Below are positions 1 through 11,592 of a stretch of DNA of 64,000 bases, in pieces (the stretch's first letter is position 1; every line of letters starts with the position of its first letter). Made by a program: the position numbers and the translations under genes. Source of the DNA: Kondoa malvinella (lineage: Eukaryota; Basidiomycota; Agaricostilbomycetes; Agaricostilbales; Kondoaceae); assembly GCA_039545315.1 (NCBI GenBank), contig BCIM01000001.1:3691783-3755782 (forward strand). Direction: 5' to 3'. Under the pieces are notes generated by a model. The model made no database searches and was not told the origin of the DNA. It was given only the letters and a program-made list of their open reading frames with translations.

Positions 1-81
1 CGCGATTAAAGCTCGAATGTGTCCAATGGGTATCAATATGTACACCAAAGATCTGTATGCTACATCTGGGGCAGAGTTCTC

Positions 82-1514
82 CTACTTCTTGCCCTTCAAT
101 CCACCTCCCCGGTTCCCCGCTCCAGACTTGTACTTGCTCGACGGCGCACCAGAAGATCGCTCAAACCCTCTACTCTGCGTCTTCTTTCCTTTGGACGCGC
201 CTGACTTCTTGCCGCCGCCAGTCTTCTTATCCTTCTTTTGTTGTATGCGCGCATTCAAGTTGTCGGTTCGTTTCTTTTGCTTGTCGGCTTCCGCTTTCGA
301 CTTGTCTTCCTCGCGGTCATTCCTATTTACCTCTCACTCAGTAACTGATTGATTGTGAAAAAGCAGGAGTAAGAACGAACCACTCTTTCTTGGACTGCCT
401 TCGCTCCTTATCCTTTCTCTTTACCATCTTTTTCAACTTTGCTTCCTCATCCCAAACTTTCTCTCCACCCAACTTCTTTTCCACTTTATTCCATTTATCC
501 TTTTCTTCCGCTCTTTCCCTCGAAGCAGGCGTCAACTTGTCCAAGAATTTCTTCCTATCGTTCAATTTCGCTAAAGCGGCTTTTGGGTCTGCTTTTGCTG
601 ATTTCACTTTTGATCTTTTAAGGACGTCCATAGGTTTGACGGTATCGGAATTGGCAAAGTCTAAAGTAGAGAAAGCAAGGTCTGTTGATGCTGATGGTGT
701 TGGAGCAGAAGTAGAAGGTACAAGCGCAGTTGAATCGTCAATGTCCATGGTAGAAGCAGAAGCAAGGGGTAGAGAGGGAGAAGGAGAGCGTTTAGCTTTC
801 TTTGCAGCTGCAGCATCGAGGGCTTGTTGGAATTGTTTCCGGGCAAGTTTTTTAGCTTGTTTCTTTGAAAGGACATCTTGTTCTTGTTGGGCCAAACGTT
901 CTTTTTGCGTTTGTTGGATCAAAGCTTCTCGTGTTGAGGATTCTGTAGCTACTGCAGGTGCGACTTTGGAAGCAGCAGAAAGGGAAGCGATTTTGGCATG
1001 CAATCGTTCGCGAAGTTCAGATATGGAAGGTTGAGGCTCTGCAGAGAAATCTTGTTGTTTCTTCTTTGATGGCTTGTCGTCTACTAGAGCGGCTAGTTTC
1101 GCAGCTTGCAATTCGAGAACTGTCCTAGGTGTAGCCGGATCATACTGTTCGCTCTCGGTCACAATTGCACCAAGCGTCAAAATAGGGACATACCTTTGCT
1201 CGCTTAGCTTTCTTAGCGGCCTCTTTAATCTCTGCTCTGGCTTGTTCAGCAGCTGCTCTTTTCTTCTTCTTGGATAGTCCAGCTACAGGCTCCGCTTGAA
1301 CGATCTGTGCATCATCCAAAGACCGGTAAGCCTACGAAAGGCCACCATACACTGCCAGACGCACCCTGTTTGGGTCCTCGGCCAAGTAAAATTTAGCTGG
1401 AATGTAGGACAAGAGTCGCTCGAAAGCTGTATTGTGTTTGCGTAGTTGAGCAATCTGCAACGCGATGAGCCAAACAACACTCGTATTGTATATGACACGC
1501 ACTCTGTCGTCCAT
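82..1514 (-). CDS. RRP14: SURF6/Rrp14-family ribosome biogenesis protein
   Basis: Nucleolar factor needed for pre-rRNA processing and assembly of both ribosomal subunits. The model starts with a 12-nt coding exon (MDDR) at 1514. The next exon carries the conserved N-terminal Rrp14 block (AQLRKHNTAFERLLSYIPAK). A Lys-rich exon follows (GLSKKKKRAAAEQARAEIK), then the long SURF6 core containing SISELRERLHAKIASL. The C-terminal exon is highly basic (AEADKQKKRTDNLNARIQQK) and ends in a GGGLKGKK tail. Two introns are well placed: 1145-1193 joins KRAK to YDPATPRTV, and 323-380 joins KKEW to NDREEDK. The gene is divergent from FAP7, with only 75 bp between start codons. Family assignment is secure; the first intron is inferred from splice consensus. 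Confidence 0.88.
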
Positions 1515-1589
1515 CGTCGTCGTCACCCTCTGAAAAAGATTTTTCAATTTTCTTGCAGTGTTTGGTTCTAAGGTAAGAGGTCTACAAGC
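1515..1589. promoter_or_regulatory. 75-bp shared promoter of SURF6 and FAP7
   Basis: This is the whole space between the two divergent start codons. It contains an A/T block at about 1531-1550 (TGAAAAAGATTTTTCAATTT). That block resembles the RRPE-type element (core AAAAATTTT) known from fungal ribosome-biogenesis promoters. No TATA box is visible. The regulatory reading is inference from sequence and gene function. Confidence 0.45.
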
Positions 1590-2421
1590 ATGGCTGAAGA
1601 ACAGCAAGAACGAGTATCGCCTAATGTATGCATATCTCTCTTAGCCAACGGTTGTCCACTCGCTCACGTCCTTTGGAACTGTCAGATTCTGATTACGGGT
1701 AGGTCGCAATGCTCTTGTCCTAGCCTAGCAGAGACTGATACGTAGTATAGGCACGCCTGGAACTGGTACTTGCCCTTCTCTCTTCCCTAGTATGCAATCA
1801 AACTGACCCACTCAATTGAAGGCAAGACGTCACACTGCACACAACTGGTCGAAGCGCTCTCTGCCAAATCACTTTCCTTTACGCATGTGCAATGCGGTGA
1901 TCTAGTCAAAGACAAGTCGTTGCATACTGGTTGGAATCAAGAATGGGATTGCTACGATGTAGACGATGACAAGGTAAACTGTCCTGCTTTTTGTCTACTT
2001 GTCTGATTGTATGAGAAGCTACTGGATGAATTAGAACCTATCATGGGCTCAGCAGAAGGAGGCAAGATATTGGATTGGCATTCATGCGACCTTTTCCCCG
2101 AACGTTGGTTGGATCTAGTCGTCGTGCTCAGGTGCGATCATACTCTTTTATGGGAACGATTGGAAAAGCGGTATATTCTCAACGCTCTCTCTTTCTGAGG
2201 GAAAATTGACTGATTATAAGCGAACCAGAGGATATGCCCTACCGAAAATACAGGAAAACAACGAAGCGGAAATCATGCAAGTCTTGCTAGATGAGGCTAG
2301 AGAATCTTATGCCGAAGAGATTGTCGTTGAGCTCAAGTCGGAAAGTCCAGAGGATATAGAAAGCAATTTAGAAAGGATAGAACAGTGGATTATGGCTTGG
2401 CGGCAGCAGAGGAGTTCGTAA
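1590..2421 (+). CDS. FAP7: Adenylate kinase 6 / FAP7, NMP kinase for 40S maturation
   Basis: Small P-loop NMP kinase/ATPase (AK6 family) that acts in the final 20S to 18S pre-rRNA cleavage. Six exons give a continuous AK6 protein: 1590-1625, 1686-1698 (13 nt), 1751-1765 (15 nt), 1822-1974, 2017-2170 and 2229-2421. Joining the first four gives NILITGTPGTGKTSHC, a canonical Walker A motif that is spread over the two micro-exons. Downstream are the NMP-binding part (VQCGDLVKDKSLHTGWNQEW), ILDWHSCDLFPERWLDLVVV, the LID-like join LEKR/GYALPKIQEN, and NNEAEIMQVLLDEARESY. The length (about 180 aa) is typical. It sits head to head with SURF6, another ribosome-assembly gene. Without the micro-exons the P-loop cannot be formed, so this gene model is strongly constrained. 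Confidence 0.9.
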
Positions 2422-2591
2422 CCTATCCAACAGGTTAATCAGTGAGTATACCTTTGAGCAATGACTCTTGCTTCAGCTTGTTGACGGATTTGAAACAGGT
2501 TTTTTTTAACCGGGTCGCAATATACATATGTGTTCCAACCTCTTCGCTGATTCTCAAAGCGCCCTGTCTCTTGTCCTCTCCCTGTAAAGCG

Positions 2592-3525
2592 ATGGTCTGC
2601 CTGTACATCTCTAACCTCGAGTATCTGCGCGACTTCAGTCGAAACATCCATCCTGCCTTTCGCAACTGGATCACCAACACTGATCCTAATGATTTCCCTT
2701 TTATTATATGTTCGTCAGGCGGCAATTTAGTATGAGTTGAGCTAATCAGAGGACAGGGACGGAAGCGCCGGACGGAGCGGTTCTGCCTGTCGGTGCTCTG
2801 CGTATCAAGTCTGTTAACCTGAAGACGAGCGAGATCTATTCCGTACGATCTTATGTTTACCAGAAACTTTACTATGGCTGAAAGAAACACAGTTCCCACT
2901 CATGAACGATAGCAAGTTTACGCCAAAGCTGCTCGCGGACATTCGACTTCATCATGAAAGTCACTTGATCCGTAAGAGTGTCGACAAGATGCAACTACGC
3001 TGGTCTTGGGACGATAACACTAGATGGAGAGATGTCAGAGGGGAGATCTTCAGATCTGCTGGTGGAACTACTTTCTTTCCCGGAGTGAGGTTTCTTCTGC
3101 TCGGGGAGAGATAAAGGCTCATCAATGTTGTAGACTTTGGATCCGGACGTCCACCTCTTGACCGATTCTTTTACTCGTTACGACAATCAGGCTCAATGGG
3201 CATTGGTCAATGGCAAAAACATCAAGGTATATTTTCGTCCTCGCGAAACGACCTCACTTACTTCGTTACATAGGTCACAGTCCAAACAGGGCACAGAGAG
3301 CTGTGTGGGATCGAGAATGCGCCAGAGATTCAAGGTTTCACTATCGCAACTGCTCCAATTCAGCTTGAAGACGACCCTTCCTCTAACTATCCTACCCAAT
3401 ATCGTGAAAGTTTCTTTGTTCTTGCTCTACTTTCGGTCATCGTCATGCCAATACAGCGATCAGCAAACGCTGCAAAAGCAATCTGGTGGACCAAGCAATT
3501 GGGTAGTACATGCGAAGCTTGTTAA
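2592..3525 (+). CDS. Unrecognised protein with C-terminal membrane segment
   Basis: I do not recognise this family. A consistent plus-strand spliced reading begins at ATG 2592 (MVCLYISNLEYLRDFSRNIH). A roughly 47-nt intron then joins it to TEAPDGAVLPVGALRIKSVN. Later introns start at about 2842 (GTACGA), about 3083 (GTGAGG) and about 3225 (GTATAT). The middle contains MQLRWSWDDNTRWRDVRGEI, TLDPDVHLLTDSFTRYDNQ and VTVQTGHRELCGIENAPEIQ. The C-terminus has a hydrophobic stretch (FFVLALLSVIVMP) followed by a short tail ending CEAC. That could be a tail-anchored segment with a lipidation-like end. The first exon is uncertain because the minus strand is also open at about 2435-2900. The 2422-2591 gap before it shows nothing clear. 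Confidence 0.45.
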
Positions 3526-3803
3526 TATATTGCACACATCGCTGTCAAGGACCTCTGGTCCGGCTTGCCCAAATGTCGTCTTTCCCTTGCGCCAATCATC
3601 TGAACGAAATAAATAGCTCTGCTTTTGACAGGGTTCAGGCGACTTTTTGATATAAAGATGTACGGAAATGCATATAGAAGAAAGGATGTAGAGTGTATGA
3701 ATGGCGTGGATGTGCTTTGTGTGCTGGTAATGGTCCAGCCTAGTCTTCTACCACTGCATCGACCGCTTTTGCTATTGACACATCGATCTTTTGCTATAAA
3801 CAC

Positions 3804-6286
3804 CTAAGTCTGACGATTCGAGCCAGACCTCTTTCGCGGACGATCTTCCTCTCCTATAGCACCGACAGCGAATGTCGGTTGAGCTGAAGGACCGGTGACT
3901 ATAACATGCATATCAGCTGTGAACCTGGATTCCCAAAAACAAAAGACATACGTTGAGGAATAGCGGCCTGTACTTTCGTAGCTAAGCCAGCCAGCAAAGG
4001 CAAAGTGCTTATGCCTGTACCCGCTGAACTTTCGACTGGTTTCTCTGAGCTTTGCGAGTGACCACTCACCACACCAGCAGATCCACTCGCAGGAGGAGAA
4101 GCAGGGTGTGGTTGAGGTGTCTGATTCTGCGCAGAGCTGGCCATCTTTTGCAAATTGAGACTGGCTTCATTCGTTGGCGGCGCGGATTTTGCTGGTCGAG
4201 CATTCGGCATGACCCATTTCATCCAGTCATCTCGCCTCCGCACCAAGTCCTGCTTCAGATCGACTTCAAGCTCGGTACTTCTTTGCATGGCCGTGCGCAT
4301 GAGGTTCAGGTCGTTTGACAACGCAGTGATTCGTTTGAAAGTGCCAATCATAGCAATTGAGATCCAGCCTTCCGCATCCATCTATAGCATCATCGGTAAG
4401 AGAGCTACGACGAAGAAAGAACTACTCACCTGCTCTCGCAAAAAGACATCTCTTGCCAAGTTGTCCTCACTGAGGTAGAACTCGAATTGACCCAGTAACC
4501 AATATGCAGTCGGATCCATCGGTGAATCATTGAGTAGATGAGCATTCTTGGGCACTGGTCGAGCATAGGGTGTAGGCGCAACAGCCGCAGCAGGATCGGG
4601 GTAGTACATCGGATAGCCATTTGGTTGAAAGCCATAGCCCGGCATTGGTGCGTAAGGGTTGTAACCAATATAAGCGCCAGGTTGCTGTTGCATGTAGTAG
4701 GGGTCAAAGTCAGGGTATTGCATGTATTGACCCATATTTTGAGGTGGAGAGGTGCCAAAACCATTTGGCAGCATGCCTGGATTTTGAGGTGGCGAAGCAG
4801 TTGTAAAGTTGGGCGAATACCGAACACCGAATGGCGCCTTGCCTGAGCTTCCATTGGTCCGCGGGTAGTTTGAGTTGGCGAAACGTGCATTGCCTCTTCC
4901 TCCATTAGCCTGATACGATCCGCCTCGGCCGCCTCTACCTCTTGGGTATACATTGCCGAAAGCATGCTGACCAGCTGGAGCAGTTTCGTATCGGCCATGT
5001 ACACTTTGACTGCCGGGCACGAAGGAAGAAGATAGCTCATTGAGTCCATTTGAACCGGAAGCAGGAGCTCCAGGCAGCTCTACGACATTGGTGCCAGGCG
5101 CAGACTCTGATCTGCTTTTAGCAGGTTGCGAAGATTTGCCATCGTATTGGAAAGCCGGAGATCGTCTTGCCTTTTCATCCAATGTAGTAGAAGCTGCGCT
5201 AGACGGAATCTGTAACGGACCGTCTCCTGCTGTTGTAGCTGATGCGCCTGATGCTGCTTTGCGACTACTGGTTGAATTTGATTGACTCTTCTCTGTCTTT
5301 TTGCGATCGCCAGCAGCGCTCTTTCGCGCTTCAGAATTCCGCGGGAGGTTGCCAGATGATGATTTCACATTGATGTCGACCTGAATTGGTATCCATTTGG
5401 CTTGAACAAAATCAGCATGTGTCCAATGCGAGCTCTATATAGACCTACACTTCTTGCCCTTTCCGTTTGCGCCATCTACGCCCGGCTGATTCTCTGTCGA
5501 GCCAGAAGAAATACTCCGATCCTCTCTACTGCCAATCCGCGACATGGTCGACTGCGCTTCCGGCTCGGCAGAAGGACTAGGCCACATTGATTGATCAGAG
5601 GGTGAAGCAAGCAATGGTGGTGCAGGCTTAGTAGAATTGGAAGCGACCGTCTGTGAAGAACCGACGATGCCAACAGCGACAGCTGAGTTGCGGCCAACTC
5701 GAGTCTTGTTTGCGTGTGTTTTGGTTGACGGCTTTGACCCATCTTGAGTCCTGCCTATCCCGCTTCCTGTCCCGAATCTAGGCTTCTGGGTTGGTTGGGT
5801 AGCAGCTACGCTTGGCGTTGATTCTGTCGATTCTGACTGTTCGACCGGTTTTTGTGATGTAGACATTTGCTCTCGTCTAATTGCCCACACATTGACAGGA
5901 GGTTTGGCTGGAAGAGCTGTTGCGGCATCAGCCGAAGAGTCTGGAATCGTCGGCGAAGACGGTGCGACGCTCATTGCTGCTACGGATGAAGCTGGAGTCT
6001 GGTCAATGTTGTTCGTACCGGGGGTGAGGCTGATCTGAGAAGTGCCATTGACTGATGAAGAGGAAGAAGGAATAGATTCAGTCATAGAAGGTGTGTGTGA
6101 GACTTCTCCATTACTAGTAGCTGGATCTACGGGCTTCTGGTCGGTACTTGAGGTGGATGTCGAGCGTGTGACTGGTCTTGTTTCAGGTGTTTCGGATGCT
6201 GAAATTTCCTGGCCGCTCGAGCGAGCTTGGGATAGTCTTGCTCTTTCAGCATAGGACATCTGTTTGGCAGAGATAGATGCTGCCAT
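3804..6286 (-). CDS. LARP1/Sro9-type La-motif RNA-binding protein
   Basis: Cytoplasmic RNA-binding protein of the LARP1 class, which regulates translation and mRNA stability. The chosen start (6286) gives MAASISAKQMSYAERARLSQ; the SYAERAR segment is common near the N-terminus of fungal members. A long Ser/Thr/Pro-rich region follows, then KWIPIQVDINVKSSSG after an intron at about 5436. Next come an RGG stretch (YPRGRGGRGGSYQANGGRG), a Pro/Gln/Tyr-rich prion-like region, and the La motif. The La motif reads LLGQFEFYLSEDNLARDVFL, then DAEGWISIAMIGTFKRITAL after an intron at about 4382. The C-terminus ends RPRKRSGSNRQT. The ORF is open upstream to 6682, but that part looks like 5' UTR. It is about 730 aa with at least four exons. 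Confidence 0.85.
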
Positions 6287-7024
6287 CTGTTCGTGTGGGA
6301 TCAGAGAAAGCGTCTTTATGCAAGAGGTGTTTGAAGCTTGGCCACACGCTATTGCACGCTTTACAGCAAGACTGGTGGTAAGATTGGCAGCAAGAGTAGA
6401 CGCTGTTCTTGACCTTGTGGCTCGCAAAGCTCTTCGTGATTGTCTATTTTCCCGATGACAGAGTCTAGAAAAGGCGCAGAAGGTTGCAAAAGTTGCAGAG
6501 AATAAAGGCTGCTGGCTTCTCAAAAAACGGCGACAGAGTCCAAGAGTGCGTCGACGACCTAAGAAGAGGCCAGAAAGCAGCCTAGGACGTTTTTCCGAGG
6601 TTTGGATGTAAAGGGAAAAGCGATGCTTGCTTCTTGCTCGTTGCAAGCTGCTGGGAAGTCTGTACTGATCTGACGCGGCCACAACACGACCAAGCTACGA
6701 CTACTGGTGCTGGCCAGAAGGATGTGAGGGTATAATTTGGTCGAACAGGTCAAAGAGGTGAGTGTCATGCAGAAAAAGCCATGCTTGTACAGGACCGGCG
6801 GCTGACATTCTACGTAGCCAGTCCTTTGGTATGACCCAGCAAAGCGCAAATAACGTGTCCTATCAATTCCATTCTTCGCCTTCGAATCTCCAAGCATCAA
6901 CACCATCATCCGCTTCAGATGCAAGAACCTACAGCCATCACATGCAGCACCGCGCAAGATAGATAGACCTTTTGAGACGCGGTAGTCGTAACAGCTGCTG
7001 GCGGAAAGCCGGGTCTGTCTGTCT
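6287..7024. other. Intergenic region, LARP1 upstream / MLH1 downstream
   Basis: It holds the probable 5' UTR and promoter of the LARP1 gene and the 3' UTR of MLH1. Open frames here (for example minus 6559-6957) have no family resemblance and no splice-consistent extension. I see no RNA gene. Confidence 0.5.
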
Positions 7025-9576
7025 TCAGCATCTTTCGAAGACTTTGTAGAGGTTTGGCAAAGTCGTCAGAAGCACCACACGGCTCTTCTCGAGCAACAAA
7101 GCTGGAGGAGCGAGGTACTTTTTGAAAGCTGGAAAGAGGAGATGCTCGATCTGCCAAGTCATTTGCGTCGAATTGTTGCCTGCTTCGTCTGTTCTGGATA
7201 GTTGGTACGGCGCGTAGAAGTAGGCTAGCTCGCGTAGGAACCCTTCGAAGAAGGCCTTTTCGTCTGTCCAGTCAAGCTATTGTATCCAGAATCAGCCAAC
7301 AGGCGATTCTTCAAGTGAACAGCCAACCCACCTCGACAGCTATTCGTAACAGGACTGGAATACACACAATCAATGACGTGCACCAGCGAGAGGCTTTGGC
7401 GTACATAATGGTAACCGGCTAACCTCCGGATTAAAAGTAGGTAGTAGCTCAGGCAAGGTCGTCAATCTTCCTCGCTCAGATATGCCAAGGGAAAAGTACT
7501 CGTCCAACATCTCGCGATGAGAGACAAGCTTCTTGCATACCAGCTAGGCGAACGACCGTCAGATCTCAGAACACAATGGATTTAGTTTGAAATCGCTCAC
7601 CTGAACAATCTCATCAACACTTCTTCCACCACGATGTCCATCATCCTGATCTTCAACTGCCAGACGCACTAACTTCAGAAGAGCGGGCGGAGAGTCCAGC
7701 TCGAGCTTATCCATTTTGCCAAATCGTCGCAAGCCAAGTTGATAAAAGAGTTCTTCTGCAACAGCACACTGATTGATTTGGTAGAGCTTCTTTTCATGCT
7801 GGACTAAAGCGAGCGGACTATCTGGACCGACTAGGCCGACAAAGACATGATTTTTGAAGACTTGATCCAGTCCTAGTACAGCGTCATGGCTCTGTGTAAA
7901 CGCAAGAGGAAAACCCTACCTTGATGTTGGTCCACCGAGACTTTCGCTCTCAATTGTAGCACGCTCGTCAACTTGCAATTCGAAAACTTGATCGGGCCTT
8001 GACTGCTCTTCAATTTCGCAACTGGAACTTCGTCTTCATCCCCGCTCAATGTCAGATCAATGGGATCGCTTTCTTTAGCTGTAGCAGGAGGAGGTGTTTC
8101 GACGGGCTTTTGGCTTGCTGCGTAACCAAACATGGAGACGAGACTTCGATCCGCCGCATCTGTTCGAACCAGTTTCTGGGGTGCGACTTTAAAAGGTTTG
8201 GGTATCTGGATCTGGGCTTGTGTGGCGAAAGGAAGAGTAGTAGAGGATAGGTTGCGTTGTGGAGGTGCATTGGGTTCGGCCATCTCTTCGTCTTGTTCGA
8301 TACTGGTGTCTGGATCGCGCTCTTGCATGTTTGTATCCGCTTGACGAGCTTTCTGGCTTGACGGACCAGAAAGGGGAATGATTTGCTGTGAGACGGCACC
8401 ACTGAAACGTCTGCTGGATGCTTGACTGGTCAAAGTCTCGCTGAGGCCGTTAATGATGCAATCGACAATCTCTTCTTGATTGAGGAAAAAGACTTCAGAT
8501 TTGGTAGGATGGACATTGACGTCGATGTTCTTTGGGTTCAACCGGATGCTGAGGTAGACGAAAGGATGATTGCCTTTGGCTAGAATGGTAGTGTAGAAAG
8601 CTTCGATGGCTTGGTAGAGCGGACGGCAGTCGACCAGACGGTCTATTCCATTGTCAGCCAGAGTGATAGCAAGTCACGTAAAGGCTTACTGTTGATGAAA
8701 AGAAGGAACTTGCTTTTCTTGCTAACATAGCTCGGGCTTGAGCAATGCCCACGAGCAGAGAAATCCCACTCTTCATTGTGCGGAACATCAAGAGGAAGAA
8801 GTTCTCTACGCAGATTCGCATCATTGTAGATGACTGCAATGTTGTCCAAAGCAGAAGCATTGGCAGTGGTGGACAGATCAGTTGATTTGGCAGCTTGTTT
8901 CTTCAGACTGATTGCGATCCCGGCGTTGTGAATAGCATACTTGCGCATAACATCTAGAATACGGACATACTCATCGCTGCCCCCGTCGCGGAAAGCTGAG
9001 CGTCTTGAAGGGGTGTTGGCAAAGAGATCTTTGATCTGTTCACTTGTGAGCGTGATCGACGCGATAGGCCGCGTGCGCACTCACAGTCAGAGTCGTACCA
9101 TGCTGGCACGCAACTGGTTTCGGAATCATAGCTTCGCCTGTCGCCTTGTCTGTCTTGAACTTGCCGTTCGCATATTCTGCGTAGGTTCCCGCTTGAGCGT
9201 CACGAGTCCTCGTCCTAATTTCCAGATGCGCGACATAGGATATCGAAGCTAGAGCTTCGCCTCTAAAGCCATAGGTTCCAAGCGACTGCAGGTCTTCGAA
9301 CTTGGCTATCTTTGACGTTGTCCATCTCTCGCACAACAGAGGCAAATCTTCTTTGCGAATACCAGTCCCGTTGTCTTGAATAGACAACAGCTTGAGGCCG
9401 CCTTCTTGACAAGTCACAGAAATGCGTGTAGCTTTCGCGTCCAAGGCATTCTCGAGTAACTCTTTGACTGCATTGTGAGGTCGCTGCAAGACTTCACCCG
9501 CTGCGATACGATTCACACAATCCTCATCTAGCTTGACGATACGCTGTGGAGCAAGGACGAGCGGCTCTTCAGCCAT
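7025..9576 (-). CDS. MLH1: DNA mismatch repair protein MLH1 (MutL homologue)
   Basis: MutL-family GHKL ATPase, the common subunit of the MutL-alpha/beta/gamma complexes in nuclear mismatch repair and meiosis. The start at 9576 gives [20 protein letters not shown] and then the signature [23 protein letters not shown]-binding motifs follow: [23 protein letters not shown] and [14 protein letters not shown]. Further on are LFANTPSRR and [19 protein letters not shown] low-complexity linker separates the domains. The C-terminal domain includes [20 protein letters not shown]. The protein ends in the nearly invariant FERC ([11 protein letters not shown]). Several short introns interrupt it (about 8540-8640, 9080-9090 and several between 7270 and 7920). 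The length (about 740 aa) is normal for fungal MLH1. Confidence 0.95.
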
Positions 9577-9988
9577 GTGTCCATATCGTTGTCCCGTGTC
9601 AAAAAAAAAGCATGTAGCGCCATGCAATTGCCATTACAGATTGTACGCCAAGCGGTAAGGAAATGGTGCCCATGCATTGCTCTCCGTAGAGCGCAGATGC
9701 TGAAGTTGCCTTCTAAGCCCTCTCCAGCTGCCTGGCGCGTTTATATACCTTGATCGAGCACTCCTGATAGGGCAAGACCGCTTGGAAATCAACAGGTCCT
9801 GCTACAATAAAGTGAGTGCAGTACAATTTTGAGAAAAGAACAGCAGAAAGGCAGAGTTGCCTCGTGTTTTCTGCGTTCGACGACTTCTTGCACTTCTGGT
9901 CCAAGTCAAAGAATACCTATCACGAGCTGCTATACCCCTTCAGGCCCTGTTGGAGCGTCTCTAAGACTCTGACTAGTGCCTCAGTGCA
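9577..9988. other. Divergent intergenic region MLH1 / JmjC gene
   Basis: Shared upstream region. A TTTATATA run lies at about 9741-9748. A minus-strand open frame (about 9713-9904) has no ATG within reach, so I do not call a gene. Confidence 0.4.
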
Positions 9989-11592
9989 ATGCAACAAGCT
10001 TCAAAGGTTGAGACGATCCAGGATTGTGAACCAAAAGAGTTCTTCAAGTCGTACATTTCTGCTCGTGTATGCGGGCTGCTATCGTGCACTTCTGTCCAAT
10101 CTTTGATTCTCTCTCCCATATTCTAGCAACCCGTTGTGCTCTCTACTTCTTCTGACTTGGCTTCTGTTCGCGAGAAATGGGTTAGCTTGCCTCTACATTT
10201 GACTGCTCTTGTCTGAATGTCCTGCTTCATATCAGAGCGATGTACATTATCTGTCTGAGACGGCTGGAGAAGCCGAAGTCTTGGTCGAACCAATCAATGC
10301 TGAATCAAAGCAATTCGGCACTGGCGTTAAAAGGTAGCACCTGACCTTTCGTGCTATCTCACCGTGGCTGACGACGTGTAAAGGACAAAGATGTCTTTTG
10401 CCAAATTCCTGCAAGGCCTAGATTCAGACGCAGCGCAAGACTACTACCTCACCACACAATACGACGACGAAGAACCCCTGCGCGTACCTCCTCCGCTCTC
10501 ACATCTTCGCCGCGATCTTCCATTACAACCAAAGCTCATGGGTAACCTCATCTTGCAACAAAGCAAGTATTCTTTCTGTTAACATTCAGGCATTGTTCAT
10601 ATCGCACTGCTAGTGAATCTTTGGATGGGTAAATCACAACAAGGCTCTTCCTCCGGACTGCATCACGATCATCAAGATAACCTCTACCTCTTAATACGTG
10701 GCACAAAACGCTTTGTTCTCTACCCTCCTTCCGCCGCCTCCTCTTTATACTCTTATGGTAAAGTGGAAAAAATACACTCGAACGGCGTGATCAGCTATAC
10801 GACCAACCAAACTCGAGCGGACGGGTTACATCCTAGGCATTTTGTTGAACAGGAAGTAGAAGCGCTTGAAGCTGCTTTGACCGAGGTGGATGTAGACGGG
10901 AGGGAAGAATTGGAAGAGAGGCTGGATGAAGCTAATGATCGATTGATGGATTTCATGCTGCATGCCGGTGAAGAGGAACCTGATGCATATGATGAGATGC
11001 AAATGGGCTTAGAGGGGGATGGTGATTTTGGTGCGTTGGCGGACCCAGACGAAGAGTCGGACGAAGACGAAGAAGAAGAAGGAGGCGTCTTTCCGTCTTT
11101 GAGCAACGACATCAATGCCATATCAGAAAACGAAGAAGATAATCCTCAACCTGCATCGTTCAGCAAAATCCCTTCATCGCTCTTACACGAACACCTCAAG
11201 CTTACGTCCACCTCGAACGGAAAGAAAGCGATAGATGAATACCCTCTCTTGGCCGATGTAGAGCCTTTGGTCGTCACTTTACAGGCAGGACAAATGCTCT
11301 ATCTACCTGTATGTTTTATCGAACCTCACAGTACTTGGCTAATAAAGTCTAGGCATCGTGGTGGCACGAAGTGACTTCCACTTCAAGCGATCCGACAGAA
11401 CCGCACATCGCTCTGAATTATTGGTTCCACCCACCAGACAGTAAAGACTTTGATCAGCCTTATGAAGCAGCGCTAGTCTGGGATCATATTCGTCGCGAGC
11501 AGGAGAAAGCGGACGATGCGCGGCATGGCAAAGGAAAGAAACGCGCGATAAGTCCTTCGTCGAGTAGCAACAACAAGAGGAGTAAGGCGTAA
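9989..11592 (+). CDS. JmjC/cupin-8 domain Fe(II)/2-oxoglutarate oxygenase
   Basis: Predicted Fe(II)- and 2-oxoglutarate-dependent hydroxylase or demethylase of the JmjC (cupin-8) class; the substrate is unknown. The start at 9989 gives MQQASKVETIQDCEPKEFFK, and an intron then joins ISAR to QPVVLSTSSDLASVREKW. The core follows: KMSFAKFLQGLDSD, then LHHDHQDNLYLLIRGTKRF, which carries the HxD iron ligands. Later comes GQMLYLPASWWHEV with the distal His ligand, and HIALNYWFHPP. Between the two ligand motifs lies an unusual acidic insertion of about 130 residues (DPDEESDEDEEEEGG). The tail is basic (GKGKKRAISPS...NKRSKA), which suggests a nuclear localisation signal. Six or so exons; the C-terminal exon starts after an intron at about 11311-11353. 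Confidence 0.85.

Noticed and set aside
2435..2899. Long minus-strand open frame opposite the unrecognised gene
   Set aside because: It has no splice-consistent extension and overlaps a plus-strand reading with better codon and splice support. It remains a caution for the first exon there.
6559..6957. 132-codon minus-strand frame upstream of the LARP1 start
   Set aside because: No start or splice context and no family resemblance; treated as UTR/promoter sequence.
9713..9904. Minus-strand open frame with a plausible C-terminus (PVDFQAVLPYQECSIKVYKR)
   Set aside because: No ATG lies upstream on that strand within a usable distance, and the region is the promoter space between MLH1 and the JmjC gene.
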